Shown piece after piece: positions 1-7,170 of a stretch of DNA of 64,000 bases. A program made the translations under genes and the position numbers. The notes below the pieces were generated by a model. That model was not told the DNA's origin. It made no database searches and saw only the letters and a program-made list of their open reading frames with translations. Location of the stretch: positions 88,898 through 152,897 of the forward strand of contig CAVUJG010000019.1 of assembly GCA_963741755.1 (NCBI GenBank), written 5' to 3'. Each line of letters begins with the position of its first letter. Positions within the stretch are counted from its first letter, which is position 1. This DNA comes from Sva-07 sp963741755. Lineage in GTDB: Bacteria > Actinomycetota > Acidimicrobiia > Acidimicrobiales > Ilumatobacteraceae.

Positions 1-62
1 AGGGGCGGGTTGGCGGGTCGGCTCGGCGAACTCTGTGACAGCCCCTCGTCATGATGGGATCC

Positions 63-272
63 ATGAAGTCAGCGACCCGAACCACACTCCCGTCGGCCGA
101 ACAGCTCACCCTGCTCCCCTCGGCCGTCGCACCCCTCACACCCGCCCGATTCCGGCTCAGCAAGGACACCCGCGAGCGCGGCATGCGCCACGTCGCCGAG
201 ATCCGCCAGATGCTCGCCGCCCGCGCCGACGGCGTCGCGGCTGCTGCGCCGCAGCACGACCAGGCTGCCTGA
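63..272 (+). CDS. small hypothetical protein (69 aa)
   Basis: I do not recognise a named family. The 69-residue product has a proline-rich N-terminal half and a basic helical stretch (RERGMRHVAEIRQML) about residues 38-52, and no signal peptide or membrane segment. Codon positions are GC-rich as expected of a real gene here. Two further in-frame ATGs lie just upstream (51, 54); I chose 63 because the sequence MKSATRTTLPS looks like a natural N-terminus. The gene ends at the operator-like palindrome of the following toxin-antitoxin pair. It could be a spurious reading frame. Confidence 0.5.
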   Translation: MKSATRTTLPSAEQLTLLPSAVAPLTPARFRLSKDTRERGMRHVAEIRQMLAARADGVAAAAPQHDQAA

Positions 273-298
273 GCATCTTGATGCTCAGGCAAGATGCT
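271..298. promoter_or_regulatory. overlapping palindromes before vapB, probable autoregulatory operator
   Basis: GAGCAT-CTTG-ATGCTC (271-286) is a perfect inverted repeat, and AGCATCTT (272-279) is repeated inverted as AAGATGCT (291-298). The pair ends 3 bases before the antitoxin start codon. VapBC complexes normally bind such palindromes and repress their own promoter; that role here is inferred. Confidence 0.6.
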
Positions 299-301
299 AA
301 G

Positions 302-568
302 ATGCGCGCCGTGCGAACAACGGTGCGTCTCGACGATGACCTGTACCGGGAGGTGAAGGCACGAGCCGCACGCGAGGGACGAACCGTCGCCAGCGTGCTC
401 GAAGACGCTGTCCGCGTCGGAATGCGTCGGCCTGCTGCCCCCGAAGCGAAGCCGTTCGTCAACGTGCCCTTCGGGCGCGGTGGGCTGATGCCCGGCGTCG
501 ACCTGTCGAACAACGCAGCGCTGAGCGACCTCCTCGACGCTGACACGCCGCTCGAAAAGCTGCGCTGA
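302..568 (+). CDS. vapB: VapB-type ribbon-helix-helix antitoxin
   Basis: Predicted antitoxin that binds and neutralises the PIN toxin encoded immediately downstream and represses the shared promoter. Residues about 4-40 (TTVRLDDDLYREVKARAA) look like a ribbon-helix-helix DNA-binding fold: a basic beta strand followed by two helices. The C-terminal half, with PFGRGG and LSDLLDAD, is the expected flexible toxin-binding tail. At 88 residues the size is usual. The ATG at 302 is favoured because the basic strand starts right after it; a GTG at 311 is possible. The stop codon is one base before the toxin start, so the two are co-translated. Confidence 0.8.
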   Translation: MRAVRTTVRLDDDLYREVKARAAREGRTVASVLEDAVRVGMRRPAAPEAKPFVNVPFGRGGLMPGVDLSNNAALSDLLDADTPLEKLR

Positions 569-569
569 C

Positions 570-1001
570 GTGCTCTGCCTCGACGTCAATGTGCTGGTGT
601 CAGCGCAACGAGCGGATCTTGCCGACAACGAACGGTACGGTCAACTTCTCGAGACGTGGGCCAACGGCTCGGAGCTTGTCGGCGTGCCCGACATGGTCCT
701 CTCCGGCTTTCTCCGAATCGTCACAAATCGGCGAATCTTCGGCGAACCGACGACAACGACCGAGGCCTGGGGCTATGTCGATCGTCTCCTCGATGCTCCA
801 GCTGCGATGCTCCTGCGGCCATCCGAACGCCACTGGACGCATTTCCGGCGCCTTGCGAACGACATCGATGCGCGGGGACCGGACATCGCCGACGCGTACC
901 TGGCGGCCTACGCCGTCGACAACAATGCGACGTTCATCAGCGCCGATCGGGGATTCGCCCGATTCCAGCGACTGAACTGGCGTCACCCGCTCGAAGACTG
1001 A
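570..1001 (+). CDS. vapC: VapC-type PIN-domain toxin
   Basis: Predicted PIN-domain ribonuclease of a VapBC module; such toxins cleave tRNA or rRNA and stop translation. The N-terminus LCLDVNVLVSA carries the first acidic residue of the PIN site (D5), and further acidic residues occur in the central helix region and in the late motif DIADAYLAAYAV followed by ISADRGFARF, matching the usual spread of four metal-binding acids. The length of 143 residues is typical. It starts with GTG one base after the antitoxin stop codon. The variant resembles the TA_VapC subfamily found in mycobacteria. Confidence 0.85.
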   Translation: MLCLDVNVLVSAQRADLADNERYGQLLETWANGSELVGVPDMVLSGFLRIVTNRRIFGEPTTTTEAWGYVDRLLDAPAAMLLRPSERHWTHFRRLANDIDARGPDIADAYLAAYAVDNNATFISADRGFARFQRLNWRHPLED

Positions 1002-1013
1002 CCGTCGAGTGAG

Positions 1014-1997
1014 TCAGCCGGCCGACGGTGACAGGTCGGTGACCGCCTGCCAGTAGTCGAGATCAGGGTCGAGCGGCAGGATCGCCAGCGAGCTGGTCGT
1101 CACGCCGTTGTCGAAGTAGGCCTGGATCTTTGCCCTGCACTCGGCGGGCGAGCCGTGCACGACGAGGTCGTCGACCACCTGATCGGGGATCGCCGCGAGC
1201 GCCGCTTTGCGATCGCCGGCCTTCCAGGCATCCCACATGCCCTGGAGCTGGTCACCCCGGCCGAGCCACTCGTGGAACGCGGCGTACACGGGCACGTTGA
1301 GATAGGCGGCGATCGCGAACTTCGCTGCTGCTCGCACCACCTCGCTGTTCTCGCTGGGGCAGCAGAAGATCCGGGCGACGATCTCGCGCTCGTCGCCGCC
1401 GGCGGCGTCGAGGACGACCGGTGCCACCTTCGACACGTCCTGCGGTGACAGCCAGTTGATGATCGCCCCGTCTGCTTCTCGCCCGGCGAGGCGAAGCATG
1501 CCCTCACGCAGCGCCGCGACCAGGATCGGCGGAGTCTGTTCCGGACGAACTCCGAGCTTGAATCCGTTGACCTCGAACGTGTCGTAGGTGTGCTTGATCT
1601 TCTCGCCTGCGAGTGCGTCCTTGAGGAACCGCACGACGTCGCGCACCTTCTTGTAGGGCTCCTCGAACGGGACACCGTTCCAGCGCTCGACGATCACGTT
1701 GCTCGACGATCCGATTCCGATCGCGAACCGTCCGGGCGCAGCGTCGGCCATCGAGGCGACGCTCTGGGCCATGCATGCCGGCGCCCGGGTGTAGGCGGGA
1801 ACGATCGCCGTGCCGAGCCGGAGCCGCGGCTCCCAGGCCGCAGCCAGGGCGAGTGGGGTGAATGCGTCCGCGCCGTCGGATTCGGCTGACCAGATGTCGG
1901 TGTAGCCCATGTCGGCGAGTGCCGACAGCTTCTCTCGGTGGCTGTGCAGCGGGCCGGGGAGCGGGACGGTCATGCCAGGTCGAATCGGGAGCGCCAT
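1014..1997 (-). CDS. LLM-class F420-dependent oxidoreductase
   Basis: Luciferase-like flavin/F420-dependent oxidoreductase, a TIM-barrel hydride-transfer enzyme; the substrate cannot be read from sequence. Family marks are the early barrel strand with GYTDIWSAESDGADAF, the segment LRLGTAIVPAYTR, FAIGIGSSSNVIVERWNG, the central YKKVRDVVRFLKDAL and the late VHGSPAECRAKIQAYFDNGV. At 327 residues it is full length. Cofactor F420 rather than FMN is inferred from the subfamily style and from the CofC gene about 33 kb away. The ATG at 1997 is preceded by TAGTGT at the spacing of a leaderless promoter, which favours it over a start six codons upstream. Confidence 0.85.
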   Translation of the reverse strand: MALPIRPGMTVPLPGPLHSHREKLSALADMGYTDIWSAESDGADAFTPLALAAAWEPRLRLGTAIVPAYTRAPACMAQSVASMADAAPGRFAIGIGSSSNVIVERWNGVPFEEPYKKVRDVVRFLKDALAGEKIKHTYDTFEVNGFKLGVRPEQTPPILVAALREGMLRLAGREADGAIINWLSPQDVSKVAPVVLDAAGGDEREIVARIFCCPSENSEVVRAAAKFAIAAYLNVPVYAAFHEWLGRGDQLQGMWDAWKAGDRKAALAAIPDQVVDDLVVHGSPAECRAKIQAYFDNGVTTSSLAILPLDPDLDYWQAVTDLSPSAG

Positions 1998-2004
1998 GGC
2001 GCCG

Positions 2005-2010
2005 ACACTA
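2005..2010 (-). promoter_or_regulatory. -10-like box TAGTGT, leaderless start of the LLM gene
   Basis: On the minus strand TAGTGT ends 7 bases before the ATG at 1997, so transcription would start at or next to the start codon. Confidence 0.45.
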
Positions 2011-2058
2011 CGCATCCGCCCAGCGCGCCGACGAGACGCTCCGACCGTCCCGACGCCG

Positions 2059-2865
2059 TCAACCCCTCCAGTAGCGAACGATCACCGACTGGCTCGCCGT
2101 CGCCAACAACGTTCCGTCCTGGGCGAACATGTGGACGAGGCCGTGGCCGAAGCCACGTTCGACGGCGTGGACGCGGATGTCCATCAGCACCCATTCGGTC
2201 GGCACCATTCGGCACACCCGCAGCGTGTTGTCGAGGCTGTTGCCACCGGCGCGAGCACCCAGCGACTGACCGATGCCCATCGGCACGAAGTCGCCCAGGA
2301 TCGCCAGCGTCGTCGCGTCGACACCGGTGATCACGTCGGGCAGTCGCGCCCACAGCAGCGTCTGGCCGTCGCCCGGCTCGCTGCCGTCGAGGATCTCGAA
2401 CGAACGGGCTTTCACGATGCGTTCGTCGAGTCGGTCGTTGATCGAGCCCGACATCTCGGCGTGGCGCGGCCGCTCGGGGCATTGCTCGGGCGGCGGGACG
2501 TCGGCGGGCATCTGCTCCCATTGACCCGATGCTTCGAGGTCGCGCTCGCCGAGCGCGGCGTTGACGGTGAGGATCTCGCGGTCGGCAACGTGGCACACCG
2601 CTCGGGCCTGGGTGATCTGGTGGCCGCTCACGGCGATCGTCACGTCGATGTCGACCACTTCACCGGGTTTCGCATACGACAGGTACTGCGCCGTCGCCCA
2701 GACACATTGGCGGCCGGAGGTCCCCTCCATCGCCGAGATCGCCGCGCCGAGGCCGGAGCCGCCGAACAGGAAGTTTCCGGTGGTCGAGATGCCCTCGGTG
2801 ACGGGCAGCTTCCAGCGGAACGGGTTGTGCGTGGGTTCGAGTCCCAGAAATGTGCGCGAGTCCAT
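2059..2865 (-). CDS. acyl-CoA thioesterase family protein
   Basis: Predicted double hot-dog-fold thioesterase that hydrolyses acyl-CoA thioesters in the cytoplasm. The N-terminal hot-dog (residues about 1-115) contains FLFGGSGLGAAISAME and QCVWATAQYLSYAKPGEVVDIDVTI, as in TesB-like proteins; the C-terminal half has the matching pattern with GGNSLDNTLRVCRMVPTEWVLMDIRVHAVERGFGHG, where the DNT segment resembles the second-domain active-site strand. Length 268 is normal. The ATG at 2865 gives MDSRTFLGLEP, the expected beginning. It is divergent from the amidase gene with 39 bases between them and lies beside an acyl-CoA synthetase, so a role in fatty or aromatic acyl-CoA turnover is plausible. 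Confidence 0.8.
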   Translation of the reverse strand: MDSRTFLGLEPTHNPFRWKLPVTEGISTTGNFLFGGSGLGAAISAMEGTSGRQCVWATAQYLSYAKPGEVVDIDVTIAVSGHQITQARAVCHVADREILTVNAALGERDLEASGQWEQMPADVPPPEQCPERPRHAEMSGSINDRLDERIVKARSFEILDGSEPGDGQTLLWARLPDVITGVDATTLAILGDFVPMGIGQSLGARAGGNSLDNTLRVCRMVPTEWVLMDIRVHAVERGFGHGLVHMFAQDGTLLATASQSVIVRYWRG

Positions 2866-2890
2866 GGCGACGCCGATCGTAGGCGGGCCG

Positions 2891-2896
2891 TACAGT
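2891..2896 (+). promoter_or_regulatory. -10-like box TACAGT, leaderless start of the amidase gene
   Basis: TACAGT ends 8 bases before the ATG at 2905, leaving no room for a ribosome-binding leader. Confidence 0.45.
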
Positions 2897-2904
2897 CCCG
2901 CCCC

Positions 2905-4314
2905 ATGAGTTCTGACACATGGACAGGTGATGCCGTCGGTCTGGTCGATGCGTTCCGAGCGGGTGAACGTTCGCCGAGCGAGGAGCTGGAGGCATCGTTC
3001 GCCGCCGTCGACGCGAGCGACCTCAACGCCGTCTGCTTCGAGGATCGCGACACCGCACGAGCGGCCGCAGCGGTCGCCGACGTCTCGTTGCCGTTCGGCG
3101 GCGTACCGGTCGGTGTGAAGGAGCTCACCCCGGTCGAAGGGTGGCCGGACACCGAGGCCTCGGTGCCGCTGCGCGACGGCATCGCTGCGCACACCGCCAC
3201 GATGGTTCGCCGCCTGGTCGAGCGCGGCGGTGCCGTCCTCGCCGGACAGACCACCGCCAGCGAGTTCGGTGGCGTCAACCTCACCCGCACGAAACTCCAC
3301 GGCGCCACCCACAATCCGTGGCAGCACGGCAAGACGCCGGGTGGATCGTCCGGCGGCTCAGCGTCCGCGGTTGCGGGCGGGATCTACCCGATCGCCACGG
3401 GCGGCGACGGTGGCGGTTCGATCCGCATCCCGGCCGGGTTCACCGGGCTGGTCGGGCTCAAAGGAACGTTCGGGCGGATCCCACGCGGCCCCCACGCCGA
3501 GTACGGCAATCTGACCGTGTCCACCGGCTGCATGGCGCGATCGGTGCGCGACACGGCGCGCTGGTTCGATGTCACGAACGGCCACGACCCACGAGATCCG
3601 TTGAGCCTGCCGCGCGTCGAGGGATGGGAGGCCGCGCTCGGGTCTCACCTCGACGAGCTGCGCGGTGCCCGCGTCGCTGTCGTCGACGACTGGGGTGGCG
3701 CCGTGGTCTCGCCGATCATGTGGGAGCTGTTGGAGGAAGCGGCGAGTGCGCTGATCACCGATGGTGCGATGCGGCGGGTCACCGGACTCGACACGCATGT
3801 GCCCCGGATGGGCGGTGCGTGGTCGATCTCGGGGATGATCTCGATCGCCGCGCAGCTCGCCGACAAGTGGCCCGAGTGCGCCGACGACCTCACCCCGGAG
3901 ATGCGCTTCGGGCTCGAGGCCACCGCCGGGAAGTACGACGCAACCGCTCGGGCGCGCATCGAGCGACGCCGGACCGAGGTCAACGAGGCCATGGCCCGCA
4001 TCTTCGACCCGGCCGATGGTGTCGATTTCGTGATCACCGCCACGAACCCAGACATCGCCTTCGACGCCGAAGGGCCGATTGCATCGGTGTTCGGTGGCAT
4101 CGAGGCCGGCGCCGCCAACAACGGCCGACTGACGTTCCCGGCCAACCTGCACGGCAATCCGGCGATCTCCGTCCCTGCCGGATTCCTCGACGGCCTCCCC
4201 ATCGGACTCCAGATCGTGGGCCGTCACTTCTCCGAGCCGCTGCTGCTCGACCTTGCCCTCACGATGGAGCGCAACCGCCCCTGGCCGCTCACGTGTCGGA
4301 CTCCGATGGCGTAG
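2905..4314 (+). CDS. amidase signature family enzyme
   Basis: Amide hydrolase with the Ser-cisSer-Lys triad: K72 in PVGVKEL, S148 in GKTPGGSSGGSAS and nucleophile S172 in GGDGGGSIRIPAG. The 24-residue spacing between the two serines equals that of characterised family members. The C-terminal part has NNGRLTFPANLHGNPAISVPAG and GLPIGLQIVG, typical of the fold. At 469 residues it is full length and has no signal peptide, so it is cytoplasmic. The substrate is unknown. The open frame continues upstream, but the ATG at 2905 with its TACAGT box is the natural start. The gene is 17 bases ahead of the acyl-CoA synthetase on the same strand. Confidence 0.92.
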   Translation: MSSDTWTGDAVGLVDAFRAGERSPSEELEASFAAVDASDLNAVCFEDRDTARAAAAVADVSLPFGGVPVGVKELTPVEGWPDTEASVPLRDGIAAHTATMVRRLVERGGAVLAGQTTASEFGGVNLTRTKLHGATHNPWQHGKTPGGSSGGSASAVAGGIYPIATGGDGGGSIRIPAGFTGLVGLKGTFGRIPRGPHAEYGNLTVSTGCMARSVRDTARWFDVTNGHDPRDPLSLPRVEGWEAALGSHLDELRGARVAVVDDWGGAVVSPIMWELLEEAASALITDGAMRRVTGLDTHVPRMGGAWSISGMISIAAQLADKWPECADDLTPEMRFGLEATAGKYDATARARIERRRTEVNEAMARIFDPADGVDFVITATNPDIAFDAEGPIASVFGGIEAGAANNGRLTFPANLHGNPAISVPAGFLDGLPIGLQIVGRHFSEPLLLDLALTMERNRPWPLTCRTPMA

Positions 4315-4319
4315 CGGCG

Positions 4320-4325
4320 TAGGTT
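4320..4325 (+). promoter_or_regulatory. -10-like box TAGGTT, leaderless start of the acyl-CoA synthetase gene
   Basis: TAGGTT ends 6 bases before the ATG at 4332, just after the amidase stop codon, suggesting the synthetase can also be transcribed on its own. Confidence 0.4.
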
Positions 4326-4331
4326 GCCAAC

Positions 4332-5879
4332 ATGAAGGTGGCATTGACCGTCAACGATTTCCTTCGGCGAGCCGAACTCGTCTACCCCGAGCGGGTGGCG
4401 ATCGTCGATGAACCCGACCAACCCGCCGACTCGTGGGGAGCGATCACGTACGCCGACATGGCCGAACGGGCACGCGCGATGGCGGCCGGACTCGACGCGC
4501 TCGGCATCGCGGTCGGCGAGCGGGTCGCGATGGTCAGCCACAACTCCGCTCGGCTGCTGACCGCGCTGTTCGGCGTGTCGGGATCCGGACGGGTACTCGT
4601 GCCGATCAACTTCCGCCTGGTCGCCGAGGAGGTCAAGTACATCGTGGCGCACTCCGGAGCACGGGTGCTGCTGATCGATCCTGAACTCGCCGACGCCATG
4701 GCCGACGTCGAGTGCGAACACAAGCTGATCATCGGCGCCGAGGGCGACGCAGCGACGATGGTGTTCGGCGTCGAGCCACAACCGTGGGAGGCCGACGAGG
4801 ACGCCACCGCCACCATCAACTACACGTCCGGCACGACCGCCCGACCGAAGGGGGTGCAGCTCACGCATCGCAACCTGTGGCTGAACGCCTCGATCTTCGG
4901 TTGGCACATGGGGGTCACCGACCGCGACGTGTACCTGCACACACTCCCCCAGTTCCACTGCAACGGCTGGGGCATGCTCTACGCCGTCACCGGGATGGGC
5001 GCGAAGCACGTGATCATCCGCAAGATCGACGGCGCCGAGATCCTCCGTCGGGTCGAGGAACACGGGGTCACGCTGATGTGCGGTGCGCCCGCAGTGCTCA
5101 ACATGGTGCTCGACGCCGCTGCCACGTGGGAGGCCGACACCGGGCGGCCGATCCCGGGACGCGGCCAGGTGCGCATCGTCGTCGCCGGCGCTCCCCCGCC
5201 GACGCGCACGATCGAACGGACCGAAACCGAACTCGGCTGGGAGTTCGTCCAGATCTACGGATTGACCGAGACCACGCCGTTGATCACGATGAACCGCTCA
5301 CGCGCCGAGTTCGACGAGCTCGACCCGAACGAGCGCGCCGTGAAGCTGAGCCGAGCTGGAGCACCCGTGGTCGGTTGCACGATGGCGGTCAGCAACGACG
5401 GCGAGATCATGGCCCGCGGCAACATGGTGATGGCCGGCTACTGGGAGCAACCAGACCAGACCGACGCTGCGATCCACGACGGGTTCTTCCACACCGGCGA
5501 CGGCGGGTTCATCGACGACGACCAGTACGTCACGATCGCCGACCGCAAGAAGGACGTCATCATCACCGGCGGCGAGAACGTCTCGTCGATCGAGGTCGAA
5601 GATGCGATCTTCCAGCATCCCGACGTGACCGAGGTGGCGGTGATCGGCATCCCCGACGAGAAGTGGGGTGAACTGGTGACGGCACTGGTCGTCACCACGC
5701 CGGGCAGCACGCTCACCGACGCCGAGCTGATCGCGTTCACCAAGACCAAACTGGCCGGCTACAAGTGCCCCAAGCGCATCGAGTTCCGCGACGAGCTCGC
5801 CCGCACCGCGACGGGCAAGCTCCAGAAGTTCAAGCTGCGCGAGCCCTTCTGGGCCGACGCCAACCGCCAGGTCAACTGA
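4332..5879 (+). CDS. AMP-binding acyl-CoA synthetase
   Basis: ANL-superfamily enzyme that activates a carboxylic acid with ATP and transfers it to coenzyme A. The phosphate-binding loop YTSGTTARPKG is at residues 164-174, followed by HFNCNGWG-like QFHCNGWGMLY, the adenine motif YGLTETTPL, the hinge FHTGDGGFIDDDQYVTIADRKKD, and the C-terminal catalytic lysine in TATGKLQK. At 515 residues it is full length. The style is that of medium-chain or aryl acyl-CoA ligases (Fcs/AlkK-like); the acyl substrate is not determined. It follows an amidase and faces a thioesterase gene, which together could release, activate and hydrolyse acids, but that pathway is an inference. Confidence 0.92.
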   Translation: MKVALTVNDFLRRAELVYPERVAIVDEPDQPADSWGAITYADMAERARAMAAGLDALGIAVGERVAMVSHNSARLLTALFGVSGSGRVLVPINFRLVAEEVKYIVAHSGARVLLIDPELADAMADVECEHKLIIGAEGDAATMVFGVEPQPWEADEDATATINYTSGTTARPKGVQLTHRNLWLNASIFGWHMGVTDRDVYLHTLPQFHCNGWGMLYAVTGMGAKHVIIRKIDGAEILRRVEEHGVTLMCGAPAVLNMVLDAAATWEADTGRPIPGRGQVRIVVAGAPPPTRTIERTETELGWEFVQIYGLTETTPLITMNRSRAEFDELDPNERAVKLSRAGAPVVGCTMAVSNDGEIMARGNMVMAGYWEQPDQTDAAIHDGFFHTGDGGFIDDDQYVTIADRKKDVIITGGENVSSIEVEDAIFQHPDVTEVAVIGIPDEKWGELVTALVVTTPGSTLTDAELIAFTKTKLAGYKCPKRIEFRDELARTATGKLQKFKLREPFWADANRQVN

Positions 5880-5895
5880 CCCGAATGCCGGAGGG

Positions 5896-7152
5896 CTACT
5901 CGAGGGTGGCGTAGTTGGTGCTGCGGTCGTCGGTGCGAGTGCCGACGACGGCGGCGACGCAGTCCGCGAGGTCGGTGAGGTAGTCGTCGATCACGCCGGT
6001 GTTCGAGTTGCTGATGGTGGAGTGCAGGCTGTCCGGCGGGCCCTGGCGGTCGTGGAACCAGCCCTTCGCCAACAGCGCATCGCCGAGCGCGAAGATGTCG
6101 ATCTCGGGCGCGAACGTCGGGTCGGCGGCGATCGCGACGAGGTGGAACTGGCCGTCGCCGAGCACCTGGATCCCGTCGATCTCCGCTACTCCGGCGCGGA
6201 ACGCGTCCGCGTTCACCAGCATCTGACGGGTGAGGTCGACGTATCCCTCGACACCGAGGTGCGACATGACCGCCCAGGCGCACGCCATCGGGAGACCCGA
6301 GCGTGTGCCCTGCATGTTCGGCGACGCATAGAACCCGCCGAGCCACCCGTCGAACACGAACGTCTGGTAGGCCCGCGACTGCTTGTTGCGGTGCAGGATC
6401 ACCGACACACCCTTGGGCGCATAGCCGAGCTTGTGGATGTCGGCGGAGATCGTCGTCACCCCGTCGACGCGGAAGTCCCACGGCTTCACCTCGCGACCGA
6501 GCATCTCGACGAACGGCAACACGAACCCGCCCATGCAGGCGTCGACGTGGCAGTTTGCGCCGATCGACGACGCAAGCGCCGCGATCGCCGGAATGTCGTC
6601 CTGGACCCCCTGCGGGTACTGCGGCGCGGAGCCGACCACGAGCACCGTGTTCTCGTTGCACAGCGCAGCCATCGCCTCGACATCAGCGGTCCAATCGTCC
6701 TTGACCGGCGCCTTGTGGAGCGTCACGCCGAAGTTGTGCGCCGCTTTGTGGAATGCGGCGTGAGCCGACTCGGCAACCACCATCTCCGGCTCGGTGATCC
6801 CGCGCTCGGCAAGGCCGCGTTCGCGGGCGGCGAGCACCCCGCAGAGGATCGACTCGGTGCCGCCGCTGGTGAGGAATCCGGCAACGTCAGCGTCGCCGTG
6901 CAGCAGGTCGGCGGTCCACCCGACCACCTCGGACTGGATCTGCCCCAGAGACGGAAACGCCTTGGTGTTGAGCGCGTTCTCGTGCAAGTACAGACGCGCT
7001 GCCTGTTCGGCGACCTCGTGCACCGAAGGCCCGCCGTCGTAGACCATCCCGAACGTCCGCCCCTGCGCCCACTTGACGTCGTTGACACGTTTGGCGGTCA
7101 GGTCGCCGATGACGTCGTCGACTGGGCGGCGGTGTTGCTGCAGGGAAGCCAT
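5896..7152 (-). CDS. PLP-dependent lyase/decarboxylase, sphingosine-1-phosphate lyase-like
   Basis: Group II decarboxylase-fold enzyme. The pyridoxal-binding segment is VDACMGGFVLPF (residues 203-214, Asp for the ring nitrogen) and SADIHKLGYAPKG with the Schiff-base lysine at K241. The combination VDACMG plus HKLGYAPKG is much closer to sphingosine-1-phosphate lyase than to glutamate or tyrosine decarboxylases. FLTSGGTESI near residue 93 binds the phosphate of PLP. Length 418 fits the catalytic core without the eukaryotic membrane anchor. The start codon lies 18 bases after the stop of the sensor-cyclase gene, so it may be the last gene of the cyclase-channel operon. The real substrate, whether a long-chain base phosphate or an amino acid, is unknown. 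Confidence 0.88.
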   Translation of the reverse strand: MASLQQHRRPVDDVIGDLTAKRVNDVKWAQGRTFGMVYDGGPSVHEVAEQAARLYLHENALNTKAFPSLGQIQSEVVGWTADLLHGDADVAGFLTSGGTESILCGVLAARERGLAERGITEPEMVVAESAHAAFHKAAHNFGVTLHKAPVKDDWTADVEAMAALCNENTVLVVGSAPQYPQGVQDDIPAIAALASSIGANCHVDACMGGFVLPFVEMLGREVKPWDFRVDGVTTISADIHKLGYAPKGVSVILHRNKQSRAYQTFVFDGWLGGFYASPNMQGTRSGLPMACAWAVMSHLGVEGYVDLTRQMLVNADAFRAGVAEIDGIQVLGDGQFHLVAIAADPTFAPEIDIFALGDALLAKGWFHDRQGPPDSLHSTISNSNTGVIDDYLTDLADCVAAVVGTRTDDRSTNYATLE

Positions 7153-7170
7153 GCCCGACAGTGTCGCGCA

